This document shows, piece after piece, positions 1 to 7,410 of a stretch of 11,795 bases of DNA. Numbering within the stretch: the first letter of the stretch is position 1; each line of letters begins with the position of its first letter. The DNA is from Sulfuricurvum sp. (GTDB lineage Bacteria > Campylobacterota > Campylobacteria > Campylobacterales > Sulfurimonadaceae): contig JAGXHZ010000101.1 of NCBI GenBank assembly GCA_024635855.1, positions 1-11,795 on the forward strand, given 5' to 3'. A program made the translations under genes and the position numbers. The notes under the pieces were generated by a model. The model made no database searches. It had not been told where the DNA came from and was given only the letters and a program-made list of their open reading frames with translations.

Positions 1-21
1 GGAGATGTGTATAAGAGACAG
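1..21 (+). other. Residual Nextera/Tn5 sequencing adapter
   Basis: Bases 3-21 read AGATGTGTATAAGAGACAG, the 19-bp Tn5 mosaic end used in Nextera-type libraries. The two preceding G bases match the end of the read-2 side adapter. At the extreme contig end this is untrimmed library sequence, not a genomic transposon. The genomic sequence therefore begins at about base 22, and the gene running into this edge is cut artificially. Confidence 0.95.
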
Positions 22-170
22 CGTTGAAACTCATTTCCTTTGCCGTTTTGCTCAAAGCCTATGTTTTCACCAATCCTAGTCCAAAAAATATCTCTTTCTT
101 TAAAGAAGACTTTTTCAGCTATATGCTCAGTTTCTTTTTTGACCTCATTCCATTCATTAAATTGTTTCAT
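22..170 (-). CDS. MazF/PemK-family toxin, N-terminal fragment
   Basis: Partial gene: about 49 codons are readable from an ATG at 168-170 before the adapter interrupts it. The protein begins MKQFNEWNEVKK and continues with KERDIFW, then IGENIGFEQNGKG. A charged helix, then a W-containing strand and an 'IG-N-GFEQ-GKG' stretch, resembles the start of MazF/PemK-like toxins, which in family members cleave mRNA and are usually paired with an antitoxin. No antitoxin is visible. The start lies inside the 3' end of hsdM in another frame (14-bp overlap), with a GAAAGAG ribosome-site-like stretch just upstream, so translation is probably coupled to hsdM. The catalytic part lies beyond the edge, so the family call rests on the N-terminus alone and activity cannot be judged. 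Confidence 0.65.
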
Positions 171-1650
171 TTAACTCTTTCCCAATCAAAATCTCTTCAA
201 TCTCATTCATCAAATCATTGATTTCAGCCGTATTCAATTTAATATTTTCCACCAACTCTATCGGTGATTTATGGTCGATGGCTTCGTTTTTATTGGGATT
301 TTTGGCAGATATATCAAAATCTTTTATGTCGCTGATTTTTACACTCCAACTATTCTCCGTTGCGGTTCTCTCTTTCCATACGGCTAAAAACTCTTTGAAG
401 TGGTCATTGTTGATGGGTTTATTCTTCGTTAATTTCGATGAGGGGTTGAGTTCGTAATAAAATATCTCCGAGGTCGAGCCGTTTCTGTCGAAAAAGATGA
501 CATTCGTTTTAACGCCACTGTACGGCAAAAATACCCCTGATGGCAAACTAAGTATCGTGTGAACATTAAATCGCTCTAATAGCTCTTTTTTGACCGCTTG
601 GAACGCATTATTGGTTTGAAACAAAACACCCTCAGGGATAACGACTCCGCATCGTCCATTTAACTTCAAACTGTTCATCATATGTTGGAGAAATAGTAAC
701 TCTGTAGCATTGGACTTGATAGGGAAATTTTGTTGGATTTGCTCTTTTTCTTTTCCGCCAAATGGAGGATTTGCTAGAATAATATCGTAACGATCTTTTT
801 CTTCTAACCCTCGAATGTCTTTTGTGAGGGTATTGGTCTTAGAGATATTCGGGGATTCGATACCATGTAGAATCATATTCATGACACCCATGACATAGGA
901 CAATGGTGTTTTCTCATTTCCAAAAAATGTATCTTCGCTCAAAAACTTTAATTGATTTACAGATATATCTCGTTGCTTATTCTCTTTCGCATCGATATAT
1001 CGAATATGATTATAGGCTTCAATAAGGAATCCACAGCTACCAACAGCAGGGTCATAGATCGTTTGCCCAATTTGTGGATTAACCACATCGGTCATTACTT
1101 TGATAAGTGGACGTGGTGTATAAAATTCCCCACTATTTCCACCATCACTTCCCATATCTTTGAGCAATTTTTCGTAAATCAATGAGAGTTGAAACAAATC
1201 CGACTGATTATGGAAATCCAATTCGTCGATGACATCCAAAACCTCGCGCAGGGTGTGACCGTTGGCGATACGATTATCTAAAAATTCGAATATTGCACCG
1301 ATTTTGTATTTGATCGATTTTGGGTCTTCGGTGATATTTTTGAACCCTTTGAGATACGGGAATAACTCTTTATTGACGAAATCCAAAAGGTCGCTTCCGC
1401 TTGCAGCATTGATAAGATCAATTTTCCCATTGACCTTCGGAACCGCCCAATTGCTCCATTTGAATTGCTCATCCAAAATATAGGTGTATTCTTTACGAAT
1501 CAATAATGCTTCATCGGCTTTTGAGTCTTCCAAATCATTGAGAAATTTGAGAAAAAGCACCCAACTGATTTGTTCTGTATAGTGCATCGCACCGCTAATA
1601 CCGTCATCACGACGAAGTATGTCTGTTATTCGGTTTATTTTTGATTCCAA
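157..1650 (-). CDS. hsdM: Type I restriction-modification DNA methyltransferase subunit HsdM
   Basis: 497 aa, a normal HsdM length. It should transfer a methyl group from S-adenosylmethionine to adenine N6 at sites chosen by an HsdS subunit. An N-terminal helical HsdM domain (about 5-150; ILRRDDGISGAMHYTEQISW is characteristic) precedes the N6-methylase domain. That domain shows FYTPR (176-180), motif I DPAVGSCGF (200-208; more often DPACGTGGF) and the catalytic motif NPPFGG (294-299). The start is a TTG at 1648-1650: GGAG lies 5 nt upstream, and the protein begins as family members do (KINRITDILRR), whereas the next Met is residue 22, inside the conserved block. It starts 2 nt after the stop of the upstream 258-aa gene and its end overlaps the toxin gene, implying one operon. 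No HsdS is present in the window. Confidence 0.95.
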   Translation of the reverse strand: MESKINRITDILRRDDGISGAMHYTEQISWVLFLKFLNDLEDSKADEALLIRKEYTYILDEQFKWSNWAVPKVNGKIDLINAASGSDLLDFVNKELFPYLKGFKNITEDPKSIKYKIGAIFEFLDNRIANGHTLREVLDVIDELDFHNQSDLFQLSLIYEKLLKDMGSDGGNSGEFYTPRPLIKVMTDVVNPQIGQTIYDPAVGSCGFLIEAYNHIRYIDAKENKQRDISVNQLKFLSEDTFFGNEKTPLSYVMGVMNMILHGIESPNISKTNTLTKDIRGLEEKDRYDIILANPPFGGKEKEQIQQNFPIKSNATELLFLQHMMNSLKLNGRCGVVIPEGVLFQTNNAFQAVKKELLERFNVHTILSLPSGVFLPYSGVKTNVIFFDRNGSTSEIFYYELNPSSKLTKNKPINNDHFKEFLAVWKERTATENSWSVKISDIKDFDISAKNPNKNEAIDHKSPIELVENIKLNTAEINDLMNEIEEILIGKELNETI

Positions 1651-1652
1651 AG

Positions 1653-2429
1653 CTACTCCGATAAATCTATTTTTTCTTTTATTTCCAAAACTTTATACAG
1701 TTTCGGAATTTTATTGTTATATTGAACTTCTAAATCAACAACGAATCCATAATGATATGGACTATCTAATATAATTTTCTTAATTTCTTCATTCGCAAAT
1801 TTTGTAATTATTTCATCAGTTGATATATACTCACAAACTGATTTATTTCCCTTATCCTTATTGTCTGCCCTCGTTTGCACGAATCTAATCAATCTATCTT
1901 CAAAATTATTAATTAATTCTTCTGAAAGAATCTTTTTCTCAGCTTTTTTCTCGCTTATAAATCGTTCTGTTTTTCTTTCAATAATTTCTGCCTCATTTGA
2001 ATTTATTGTAAGTGATTTATTTTCATCTGTACCAATAACTATTGTGCAGTTATTGTAGGTATTATTGGTTATTGGTTTTATGATATTTTGAAAATTTTGT
2101 GCGTTATCTATTGATATGTTGGTGCTTTCATCTTTTGATTCTTCTTTACTAAAAAATTTTTTTAATGATAGAAAGTGTTTTATAACTTCTTCTGTGTGAT
2201 TAGCTTCCATAAAAATTGGAAGTAATGGTGCGGCAATCATTTGAATAAAATCAAATTCATAACTGCCTTTTCTAACTTCACTAATCATAACATCTGTATT
2301 ATGAATTGGTGTAGAACTTTTGATTTCATCTGCCAATGAATTAAGACTTTTTGTTAATTCATATACGCTGATTGGATTATCTGATTTGATTTTATATGTT
2401 AGTTTGTCACCAATTTTTTGTGATTTCAT
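1653..2429 (-). CDS. Uncharacterised 258-aa protein between hsdR and hsdM
   Basis: I do not recognise this gene. Its ATG overlaps the hsdR stop as ATGA, and its TAG ends 2 nt before hsdM, so it is embedded in the restriction operon and probably translated by coupling. Visible layout: an N-terminal domain (about 1-75) with the motif EVRKGSYEFDF (51-61) and a hydrophobic run, IQMIAAPLLPIFM (62-74); a Lys/Glu/Ser-rich linker (about 90-105); an Asn-rich central part (110-145); a charged, probably helical stretch (148-185); and a C-terminal part ending in likely beta strands (YHYGFVVDLEV, KLYKVLEI). The 'V-KGS-D' N-terminus recalls uncharacterised proteins seen near mobile and defence genes, but I cannot name a family. 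No signal peptide, nuclease or helicase motif is evident. It is very AT-rich (15 G+C in the 60 bases 1741-1800), suggesting separate acquisition. Confidence 0.85.
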   Translation of the reverse strand: MKSQKIGDKLTYKIKSDNPISVYELTKSLNSLADEIKSSTPIHNTDVMISEVRKGSYEFDFIQMIAAPLLPIFMEANHTEEVIKHFLSLKKFFSKEESKDESTNISIDNAQNFQNIIKPITNNTYNNCTIVIGTDENKSLTINSNEAEIIERKTERFISEKKAEKKILSEELINNFEDRLIRFVQTRADNKDKGNKSVCEYISTDEIITKFANEEIKKIILDSPYHYGFVVDLEVQYNNKIPKLYKVLEIKEKIDLSE

Positions 2430-4780
2430 TTATAAATCTCTTTTTGCAATTCTAAATACTCATTCCCCATCTGAGGTATCCCACCAAAGTTCGACGCAAC
2501 CTCTCTGATCGTTCCTAATCCACTTAAATCTACCAATTTTCCTAACTTATCATCATCCAATTCTTTTACACCATCTTTACGGTATCTATCCAATATGAAT
2601 TCGATGAATTGTTTTGCTTTTTCATTGTGATATTTCTCTACAAAATCAGAGTTCTCAACCGCTATAACTCTTTCATTACGGCTTTTGATATCCATATTGA
2701 ATGATAGGTGGGCTAATACGTCATAGATGTCACTATCTTGTGCTTCAAATATCTGTTTTAAGTCATCTAATTGGGATTCATCGATATTCATCTCTTTTAG
2801 TTTATTGAGCAAATCTTTACGATTTTTCGGATTGCTCCATATCTCTCTTAACCCATTTTCATCATTGTAGAATTTGCCTAATACACCAATGAGTAATTCC
2901 AAATAGTCTTCTGTTTTTAGTGGGATACCATCTTCACCGACATAGGTTGTTTCGATGTTGATAATTTTGAGTTTTTTTCCTCTGATGTCGATGGTGACTT
3001 TTTCTTTGTAATTTTGATGATCTGTGGATTCCGTGTCAAGCACGGAATGTCGGTCGCTATCATCTCGTTTTTGCATCTCTTCGTCATCCCGAACTTGATT
3101 CGGGATCTCTTTTGGCTCTATCGGTTGATCTTCACCATCCCATTTTGGGTCATAGAACAGATTGGTTGCTCCTACAAAATCGATGATGGTAAAAAAGTCT
3201 TTACCTTCATAAACTCTCGTTCCTCTTCCGATGATTTGTTTGAATTCAGTCATTGATTTGATTGGAGCTGTTAATACAACATTTCTCACATTTTTGGCAT
3301 CAACACCTGTTGTTAACATTTTTGATGATGTAAGAATGGTTGGAATGTCTCTATCGTTGTTTTGAAACATCTCTAAGAAGTTCCTACCGATATCTCCTTC
3401 ATCGGATGTCACTCTTACGCAGTAGTTATTGTCTTTGATTGTTTTGAATTTGTCTATCGCTATCTTCATATCGGAAGCGTGTTGTTGATTGACACAGAAT
3501 ACGATTGTTTTATCCATTGGATTCATATTCTCTAAAATTGTTTTTGCTATCAGTTCGGTTCGTTTAGGAATGACAATTTGTTTTTCGAACTCTTCTAATT
3601 TAACAATTTGTTTGCCCAACTCACCTGTAATGATATCGTTAGGGTCAAATTTGTATTCATCGATATTGGTTTGAATTCTTTTCACTTTGTATGGTGTCAA
3701 GAATCCATCATTGATTCCATCTTTTAGTGAGTATTCATAGATAGGGTCACCGAAGTATTTATAGGTGTCACCGTTATCATCTCTCTTTGGTGTTGCTGTT
3801 AATCCTAAGTGAACGGCTGATTTGAAATGGTTTAGTATCTCTCTCCAACTGCTCTCATCATTCGCACTTCCTCTGTGACACTCATCAATGATTATCAAAT
3901 CGAAAAAGTTTGATGGATATTGTTGATAATATCCTTTGACATCATCTTCACTATCTTCTTCGGATACTTCAATGACTCTGTTTTTATTCTCAGCGATGGA
4001 TTGATAAATGGCGAAAAACACATTCGCATTTGTTGGAACTTTTCCATTTCTTCTTCGAATTTCTTTTCCGTCGATATCAACACAATCTTTTTCCAATGAG
4101 TTGAATTCATTAAGTGCTTGCTTCTTTAAAACATTTCTATCTGCTAATATGAGTATCTTTGGTCTTCTATCGGTTCCATTTATATTCCATTTTGATTGGA
4201 ATAATCTATAAACTATTTGAAAAGCAATATAGGTTTTACCTGTGCCTGTTGCTAATGTCAATAAGATTCTATCATCACCATTCACGATTGCTTCGATTGT
4301 TTTTTGAACAGCGATTTGTTGATAGAAACGAGGTTTTCTACTTCCTTCGAAATGAAAAGGCTGTGTGATAATGGATTCTTTTTTGGATTCAGTTTTACCG
4401 TATTTTCTCTCGAATAATTCATGAGGAGTTGGATAAGACTCTACCCATTGACCCTTGCCTTCTCTTAGCGAGTGTTCATAGATTTTATGTCCATTGGTAG
4501 TGTAAACGTAATCGATACGGAGTTTTTCGGCGTAGTTGATAGATTGTTGTAATCCATCTAAGGGGTCTTTGTTTTCGGCTTTGGCTTCTATGATTGCTAA
4601 ATTGGTATTTTTATACACGAGAAGGTAATCAACAAAATATTGCTTACCTCTTTTGTTCCCGATTAGTTTTCTACCGTCAGTGAAGTAATGTTCCCTAACG
4701 ATATGGGATTCATTCCATTCACTCTCTTTGATTCTTGGGTCAATGAGTTTTGAACGAGTATCTGATTCTGAGAGTGCCAT
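2426..4780 (-). CDS. hsdR: Type I restriction endonuclease subunit HsdR (EcoEI-like)
   Basis: 784 aa from the ATG at 4778-4780. This is the motor and nuclease subunit, which translocates DNA with ATP and cuts unmethylated DNA. Order of parts: an N-terminal PD-(D/E)xK nuclease (D51, then E65-A-K67); a superfamily 2 helicase with Walker A ATGTGKT (177-183), DECH (299-302), LTAT (327-330) and motif VI QIIGRGTR (515-522); and an EcoEI-type C-terminal domain (about 600-784). All key residues look intact. An upstream in-frame GTG at 4790-4792 would add four residues. The ATG is preferred because GGTGGA lies about 7 nt before it and because the family begins 'M-L-E-TR-KLIDP', as here. Residues 559-585 come from a palindromic repeat inserted in frame between the helicase and C-terminal domains. 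It is the first gene of the operon, and its stop overlaps the next start (ATGA). Confidence 0.95.
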   Translation of the reverse strand: MALSESDTRSKLIDPRIKESEWNESHIVREHYFTDGRKLIGNKRGKQYFVDYLLVYKNTNLAIIEAKAENKDPLDGLQQSINYAEKLRIDYVYTTNGHKIYEHSLREGKGQWVESYPTPHELFERKYGKTESKKESIITQPFHFEGSRKPRFYQQIAVQKTIEAIVNGDDRILLTLATGTGKTYIAFQIVYRLFQSKWNINGTDRRPKILILADRNVLKKQALNEFNSLEKDCVDIDGKEIRRRNGKVPTNANVFFAIYQSIAENKNRVIEVSEEDSEDDVKGYYQQYPSNFFDLIIIDECHRGSANDESSWREILNHFKSAVHLGLTATPKRDDNGDTYKYFGDPIYEYSLKDGINDGFLTPYKVKRIQTNIDEYKFDPNDIITGELGKQIVKLEEFEKQIVIPKRTELIAKTILENMNPMDKTIVFCVNQQHASDMKIAIDKFKTIKDNNYCVRVTSDEGDIGRNFLEMFQNNDRDIPTILTSSKMLTTGVDAKNVRNVVLTAPIKSMTEFKQIIGRGTRVYEGKDFFTIIDFVGATNLFYDPKWDGEDQPIEPKEIPNQVRDDEEMQKRDDSDRHSVLDTESTDHQNYKEKVTIDIRGKKLKIINIETTYVGEDGIPLKTEDYLELLIGVLGKFYNDENGLREIWSNPKNRKDLLNKLKEMNIDESQLDDLKQIFEAQDSDIYDVLAHLSFNMDIKSRNERVIAVENSDFVEKYHNEKAKQFIEFILDRYRKDGVKELDDDKLGKLVDLSGLGTIREVASNFGGIPQMGNEYLELQKEIYK
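3027..3107. repeat. Paired palindromic repeat element inserted in frame in hsdR
   Basis: Two perfect palindromes occur: ATTCCGTG-TCAAG-CACGGAAT (3028-3048) and ATCCCGAA-CTTGA-TTCGGGAT (3086-3106). Each has 8-bp arms and a 5-nt loop. The loops are reverse complements of each other, so the two units are diverged copies in opposite orientation, separated by 37 bp. The unit strongly resembles the widespread 'CGTCAT-CCCG-CTTGA-CGGGAT' interspersed repeats of proteobacterial genomes and Rickettsia palindromic elements, which is family knowledge I could not check by search. The element is read through as about 27 residues of HsdR (559-585: IPNQVRDD to SVLDTES) without a stop, at a domain junction. 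Confidence 0.85.
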
Positions 4781-4792
4781 TATCGATTCCAC

Positions 4793-5030
4793 CGCTTAGC
4801 TATAAGTAGTCATTATTCTAGCCAAAACAATATCAATCCAAAGTTTAAATAATCAATATTTCCAAATAAAGAATCACTATAACTGTATAAAGCGTCAAGT
4901 ATAAGATGAAATTCTTATTTTAAAGAACGCACTAAAGAGAATGAGCCTAGTTCAGTACAACTGTCCTATAATCTTACAAAGCAAAAAAATTAAAAATAAG
5001 CCTTTATCTCATTAGCTTTATATTATATGA
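4793..5030. other. AT-rich intergenic spacer between nifE and hsdR
   Basis: This 238-bp stretch has no ORF worth calling. It is strikingly AT-rich and should contain the hsdR promoter and the 3' end of the nifE transcript. Just after nifE, on the minus strand, a weak 4-bp stem (AAGC at 5015-5018 pairing with GCTT at 4998-5001, 13-nt loop) is followed by a T-rich run (about 4983-4997), a possible but poor terminator. I see no tRNA, attachment-site repeat or nifN remnant. It probably marks the boundary between the core nif gene and the acquired restriction operon. Confidence 0.5.
4815..4842 (-). promoter_or_regulatory. Possible sigma-70 promoter of the restriction operon
   Basis: On the minus strand, a -10-like TAGAAT (4815-4820) lies about 34 nt before the hsdR ATG. 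A weak -35-like TTTGGA (4837-4842) sits 16 nt further upstream. The position suits the first gene of the operon, but this spacer is so AT-rich that such matches are expected by chance. Confidence 0.25.
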
Positions 5031-6389
5031 TTATACGTCCCATGGAGCAGGTTTACCAACATTGGCGAACACGGGATTTTTAAAGGCGTATTTTAAATCT
5101 TCCGCGAGGTTTAGCAATCCACCGTATCCGCCGTAGCTTGTTTTTTTCTCCTGATTGACGTCGATAAATGAGATTTTTTTCTTGATCGCGGTGTAGAGGC
5201 TTCGACCACCTGCTAGGAGGATGTGCGCACCCGTTGAATCGATGATTTTTCCCTGCTCGGAAGCCGGTTTGGTCATAAGGACTCCGTTTTCACCCAAATA
5301 TTCCCGCGCTTTGTCGATGTCATCCTGCGTTGATTTGGCGACACTGGTTGCGACCACTTCGATCCCCAAATCTTGCAAACCTGACGCAATCGACCACGCT
5401 TTGTTTCCACCCGTGTTGAGTACCGCTTTTTTCCCTGCGAACATTTCGCGATAAGGTATAAGCGCCGTTTCCAGTTCTGCTTCTGCTTCGGCGATGACCA
5501 CTTCAGCACGTGCCATGAGTTCAGGACATCCAAGTGCGGTGACAATCTCACGTATCGCAAAAGTCGTATCGCGTTTGCCGTAAAACGAGACCGAAATCCA
5601 GGGAATTGCGTACTGCTCTTGCATCTTGCGTGTGAGGGTAATGAGGGATTTGGCACACACGATGACATTGAGTTTTGCCCGATGGGCGGTGCGTATGTCC
5701 CCTACTCGTCCATCACCGCTCATGGAACTAAGAACTCGTAGTCCAATCTTTTCGAATATAGGGAGATATTGCCACATATCTCCCGTGACATTGTAATCCC
5801 CGATGAGATTAATATCGTAGGGAGTGGTAAACTCAGGTTCTTTGGTGCCGATAAGATGTTCCAGTACCGCTTCACCTGCAAGGCGTGATCCTAGGTTCTT
5901 GCTCCCCACAAATCCTGCGGCATGAACGGGAACAATGGGTACGCCATACTTTTCACTTCCCAATTTGCACGTCATATCGATGTCATCCCCGACAAGTGCC
6001 GTCACACAGGTGGAATAAACGAAAATCGCTTCGGGTTTATAGTTTTCCATTACATAATCTATCGAACTAGCAAGCCTTTTGTCACCGCCAAAAATGACAT
6101 CATTCGTCGTTATTCCGGTCGTAAAGCCCATTTGTGTATGATCACGCCCCGTGTACGACGTTTTTGTCTCACGGGTCTCCCATGATGCACCCAAGCACGT
6201 CTGAGGACCGTGGACGAGATGTACCGCATCAGCATAGGGGAAAAGGGAGATTTGAGCACCATCAAAAGCGCATCCCCCTGCGGCAAGTCCCGGTTTGGGC
6301 TTATCACATCCCTCTCCCGGTTTTTTGTCTTTACTGTGAGAGCAGGCGCTCTCGTTCATAAGTTCTTTTATTTTTGCGCGGCTGACCAT
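5031..6389 (-). CDS. nifE: Nitrogenase iron-molybdenum cofactor biosynthesis protein NifE
   Basis: 452 aa, normal for NifE. With NifN it forms the cytoplasmic NifEN scaffold on which the NifB product matures into FeMo-cofactor before transfer to NifDK. The N-terminus has the NifE style (MNESACSHS, then KPGLAAGGCAFDGAQ). Cysteines at 40 (GGCAFDG), 65 (HGPQTCLGASW) and 128 (VYSTCVTALVGDD) match the positions that in the NifD/NifE family hold the P-cluster or its equivalent cluster. Cys245 (VIVCAKSLI) aligns with the FeMo-cofactor ligand position of NifD. VPVHAAGFVGSKNLGSRLAGEA is also typical. The start is secure: AGGAG lies 6 nt before the ATG. nifN, usually next, is absent here; downstream lies the spacer and the restriction operon. 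A sigma-54-like site upstream suggests NifA-type control. Confidence 0.95.
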   Translation of the reverse strand: MVSRAKIKELMNESACSHSKDKKPGEGCDKPKPGLAAGGCAFDGAQISLFPYADAVHLVHGPQTCLGASWETRETKTSYTGRDHTQMGFTTGITTNDVIFGGDKRLASSIDYVMENYKPEAIFVYSTCVTALVGDDIDMTCKLGSEKYGVPIVPVHAAGFVGSKNLGSRLAGEAVLEHLIGTKEPEFTTPYDINLIGDYNVTGDMWQYLPIFEKIGLRVLSSMSGDGRVGDIRTAHRAKLNVIVCAKSLITLTRKMQEQYAIPWISVSFYGKRDTTFAIREIVTALGCPELMARAEVVIAEAEAELETALIPYREMFAGKKAVLNTGGNKAWSIASGLQDLGIEVVATSVAKSTQDDIDKAREYLGENGVLMTKPASEQGKIIDSTGAHILLAGGRSLYTAIKKKISFIDVNQEKKTSYGGYGGLLNLAEDLKYAFKNPVFANVGKPAPWDV

Positions 6390-6423
6390 GGAAAACTCCT
6401 AGGGAGTGAATTACCGAGGTATA

Positions 6424-6440
6424 TGCAAGATTCGTGCAAG
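6424..6440 (-). promoter_or_regulatory. Sigma-54 (-24/-12) promoter of nifE
   Basis: The minus strand reads CTTGCACGAATCTTGCA, against the RpoN consensus YTGGCACGrNNNTTGCW. All fixed positions match except one G of the -24 GG pair (here TG), and the spacing is exact. It lies 34 bp before the nifE ATG, giving a predicted 5' leader of roughly 25 nt that contains the AGGAG ribosome site. Nif genes are classic RpoN/NifA targets. By eye I found no TGT-N10-ACA NifA upstream site in the adjacent sequence. Confidence 0.6.
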
Positions 6441-6491
6441 GAGAGTATTACTTCAACGCTCACAAGAAAACATCGTGATACAATTCCATCT

Positions 6492-7382
6492 ATGATTTTT
6501 CTAAATACTCCCCTCACCAACACTCATCGCGGTATCTTGCTTATGCTTGCCGCTTCTTTTTTGTTTGCCCTTACCATGCTCTTTGCCAAACTCCTCTCAG
6601 CGCACATGGGTCCCGTTGAGGTAACGTTTTGGCGCAATGCGATAGGTTTGCTTGTAATAGTGGTTTTTATTGTGCGCAAACCAATCCATAATGTCGGGGG
6701 TCGTCCCTATACTCTGATCTTTCGAGGGATTATCGGAACGATCGCTCTGCTGACATTTTTCTATACCATCAGTGCTACATCCCTCTCAAATGCCATCGTA
6801 TATGCCAAAACTGAACCCATTTTTACTGCCATTCTCGCATTCATTTTACTTGGTGAAAAACTGAGACTTCGTGCCGTATTCGCTATTATTATCGGATTTA
6901 CAGGGGTAACATTATTGAGTGGGTTTCATATTGATTATTTACATATTATGGGATTATTGACAGGATTTTTATCCGCACTTGCCTATACCAGTGTGAGAAG
7001 TCTTAAAGCCTATTATGACGAACGTACGGTTGTACTGTCTTTTATGTTCTTTGGGGTCATCATCCCATTAGGGCTTATGATCTATGCAGAATTTTTTACA
7101 TCAAAACTTTTTGCCTTTATCCTTAGTCCATTTGTCATCCCTAGTGGTATAGATTGGTTATGGATAGTGTTAATGGGAGGAGCGGCGGCATTTGGACAGC
7201 TGTATATGACGAGAGCGTATTTTTATGCGAAAGCAGGATTAGTGAGCACCATCAGCTACAGTGTGGTGCTGTTTGCTTCACTTTTTGGAATATTATTAGG
7301 CGATGTATTGCCAACCCCGATGGTTATTGCAGGCGCTTTGTTGATTGTCGCAAGCGGTATACTTCTCTCACGCAGCAAGTAA
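6492..7382 (+). CDS. EamA/DMT-superfamily membrane transporter
   Basis: 296 aa; an inner-membrane drug/metabolite-type transporter with about ten transmembrane helices in two EamA repeats (about 14-142 and 153-293). The first repeat starts RGILLMLAASFLFALTMLFAK and contains SNAIVYAKTEPIFTAILAFILLGE (99-122), the typical end of an EamA unit. The second has the matching RAYFYAKAGL to LLGDVLP region (241-273). The substrate cannot be predicted; relatives export amino acids or metabolites. The frame stays open back to 6210, but that part is antisense to nifE, so the ATG at 6492 is chosen. It has no clear ribosome site: an AAGGAG at 6438-6443 is too far upstream, so the start is less certain than the family. 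It is divergent from nifE and convergent with mscS (14 bp between stops). Confidence 0.9.
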   Translation: MIFLNTPLTNTHRGILLMLAASFLFALTMLFAKLLSAHMGPVEVTFWRNAIGLLVIVVFIVRKPIHNVGGRPYTLIFRGIIGTIALLTFFYTISATSLSNAIVYAKTEPIFTAILAFILLGEKLRLRAVFAIIIGFTGVTLLSGFHIDYLHIMGLLTGFLSALAYTSVRSLKAYYDERTVVLSFMFFGVIIPLGLMIYAEFFTSKLFAFILSPFVIPSGIDWLWIVLMGGAAAFGQLYMTRAYFYAKAGLVSTISYSVVLFASLFGILLGDVLPTPMVIAGALLIVASGILLSRSK

Positions 7383-7388
7383 TTTACA

Positions 7389-7410
7389 GCTTATCTTTAA
7401 GCCATTTTTT
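7389..7410 (+). terminator. Weak Rho-independent terminator after the EamA gene
   Basis: GCTTA (7389-7393), loop TCTT, TAAGC (7398-7402), then CA and six T (7405-7410) lie 7 nt after the transporter stop. The stem is only 5 bp and AT-rich, so it is weak. It overlaps the end of the convergent mscS gene. No T-run exists on the opposite strand, so it would act only on plus-strand transcripts. Confidence 0.35.

Noticed and set aside
3..21. Genuine Tn5/IS50 transposon end
   Set aside because: The hyperactive mosaic-end sequence at the very contig start, preceded by adapter-matching bases and with no transposase gene, fits library adapter, not a natural element.
24..221. Plus-strand frame of 65 codons at the left edge
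   Set aside because: It is antisense to the toxin fragment and the end of hsdM, and begins right beside the adapter junction.
3027..3107. CRISPR repeats or a transcription terminator inside hsdR
   Set aside because: There are only two diverged inverted palindromes with no regular spacers and no T-run, so an interspersed palindromic element fits better.
5273..5668. Minus-strand frame of 131 codons inside nifE
   Set aside because: It is an alternative frame of nifE, which has full-length family similarity in its own frame.
6438..6443. AAGGAG as the ribosome site for the EamA gene
   Set aside because: The nearest in-frame codon at suitable spacing is ATT (6447), a very rare start; the ATG at 6492 is too far away for this site to serve it.
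6210..6491. N-terminal extension of the EamA transporter frame
   Set aside because: It is antisense to the start of nifE and encodes no membrane-protein-like sequence; the family begins near the Met at 6492.
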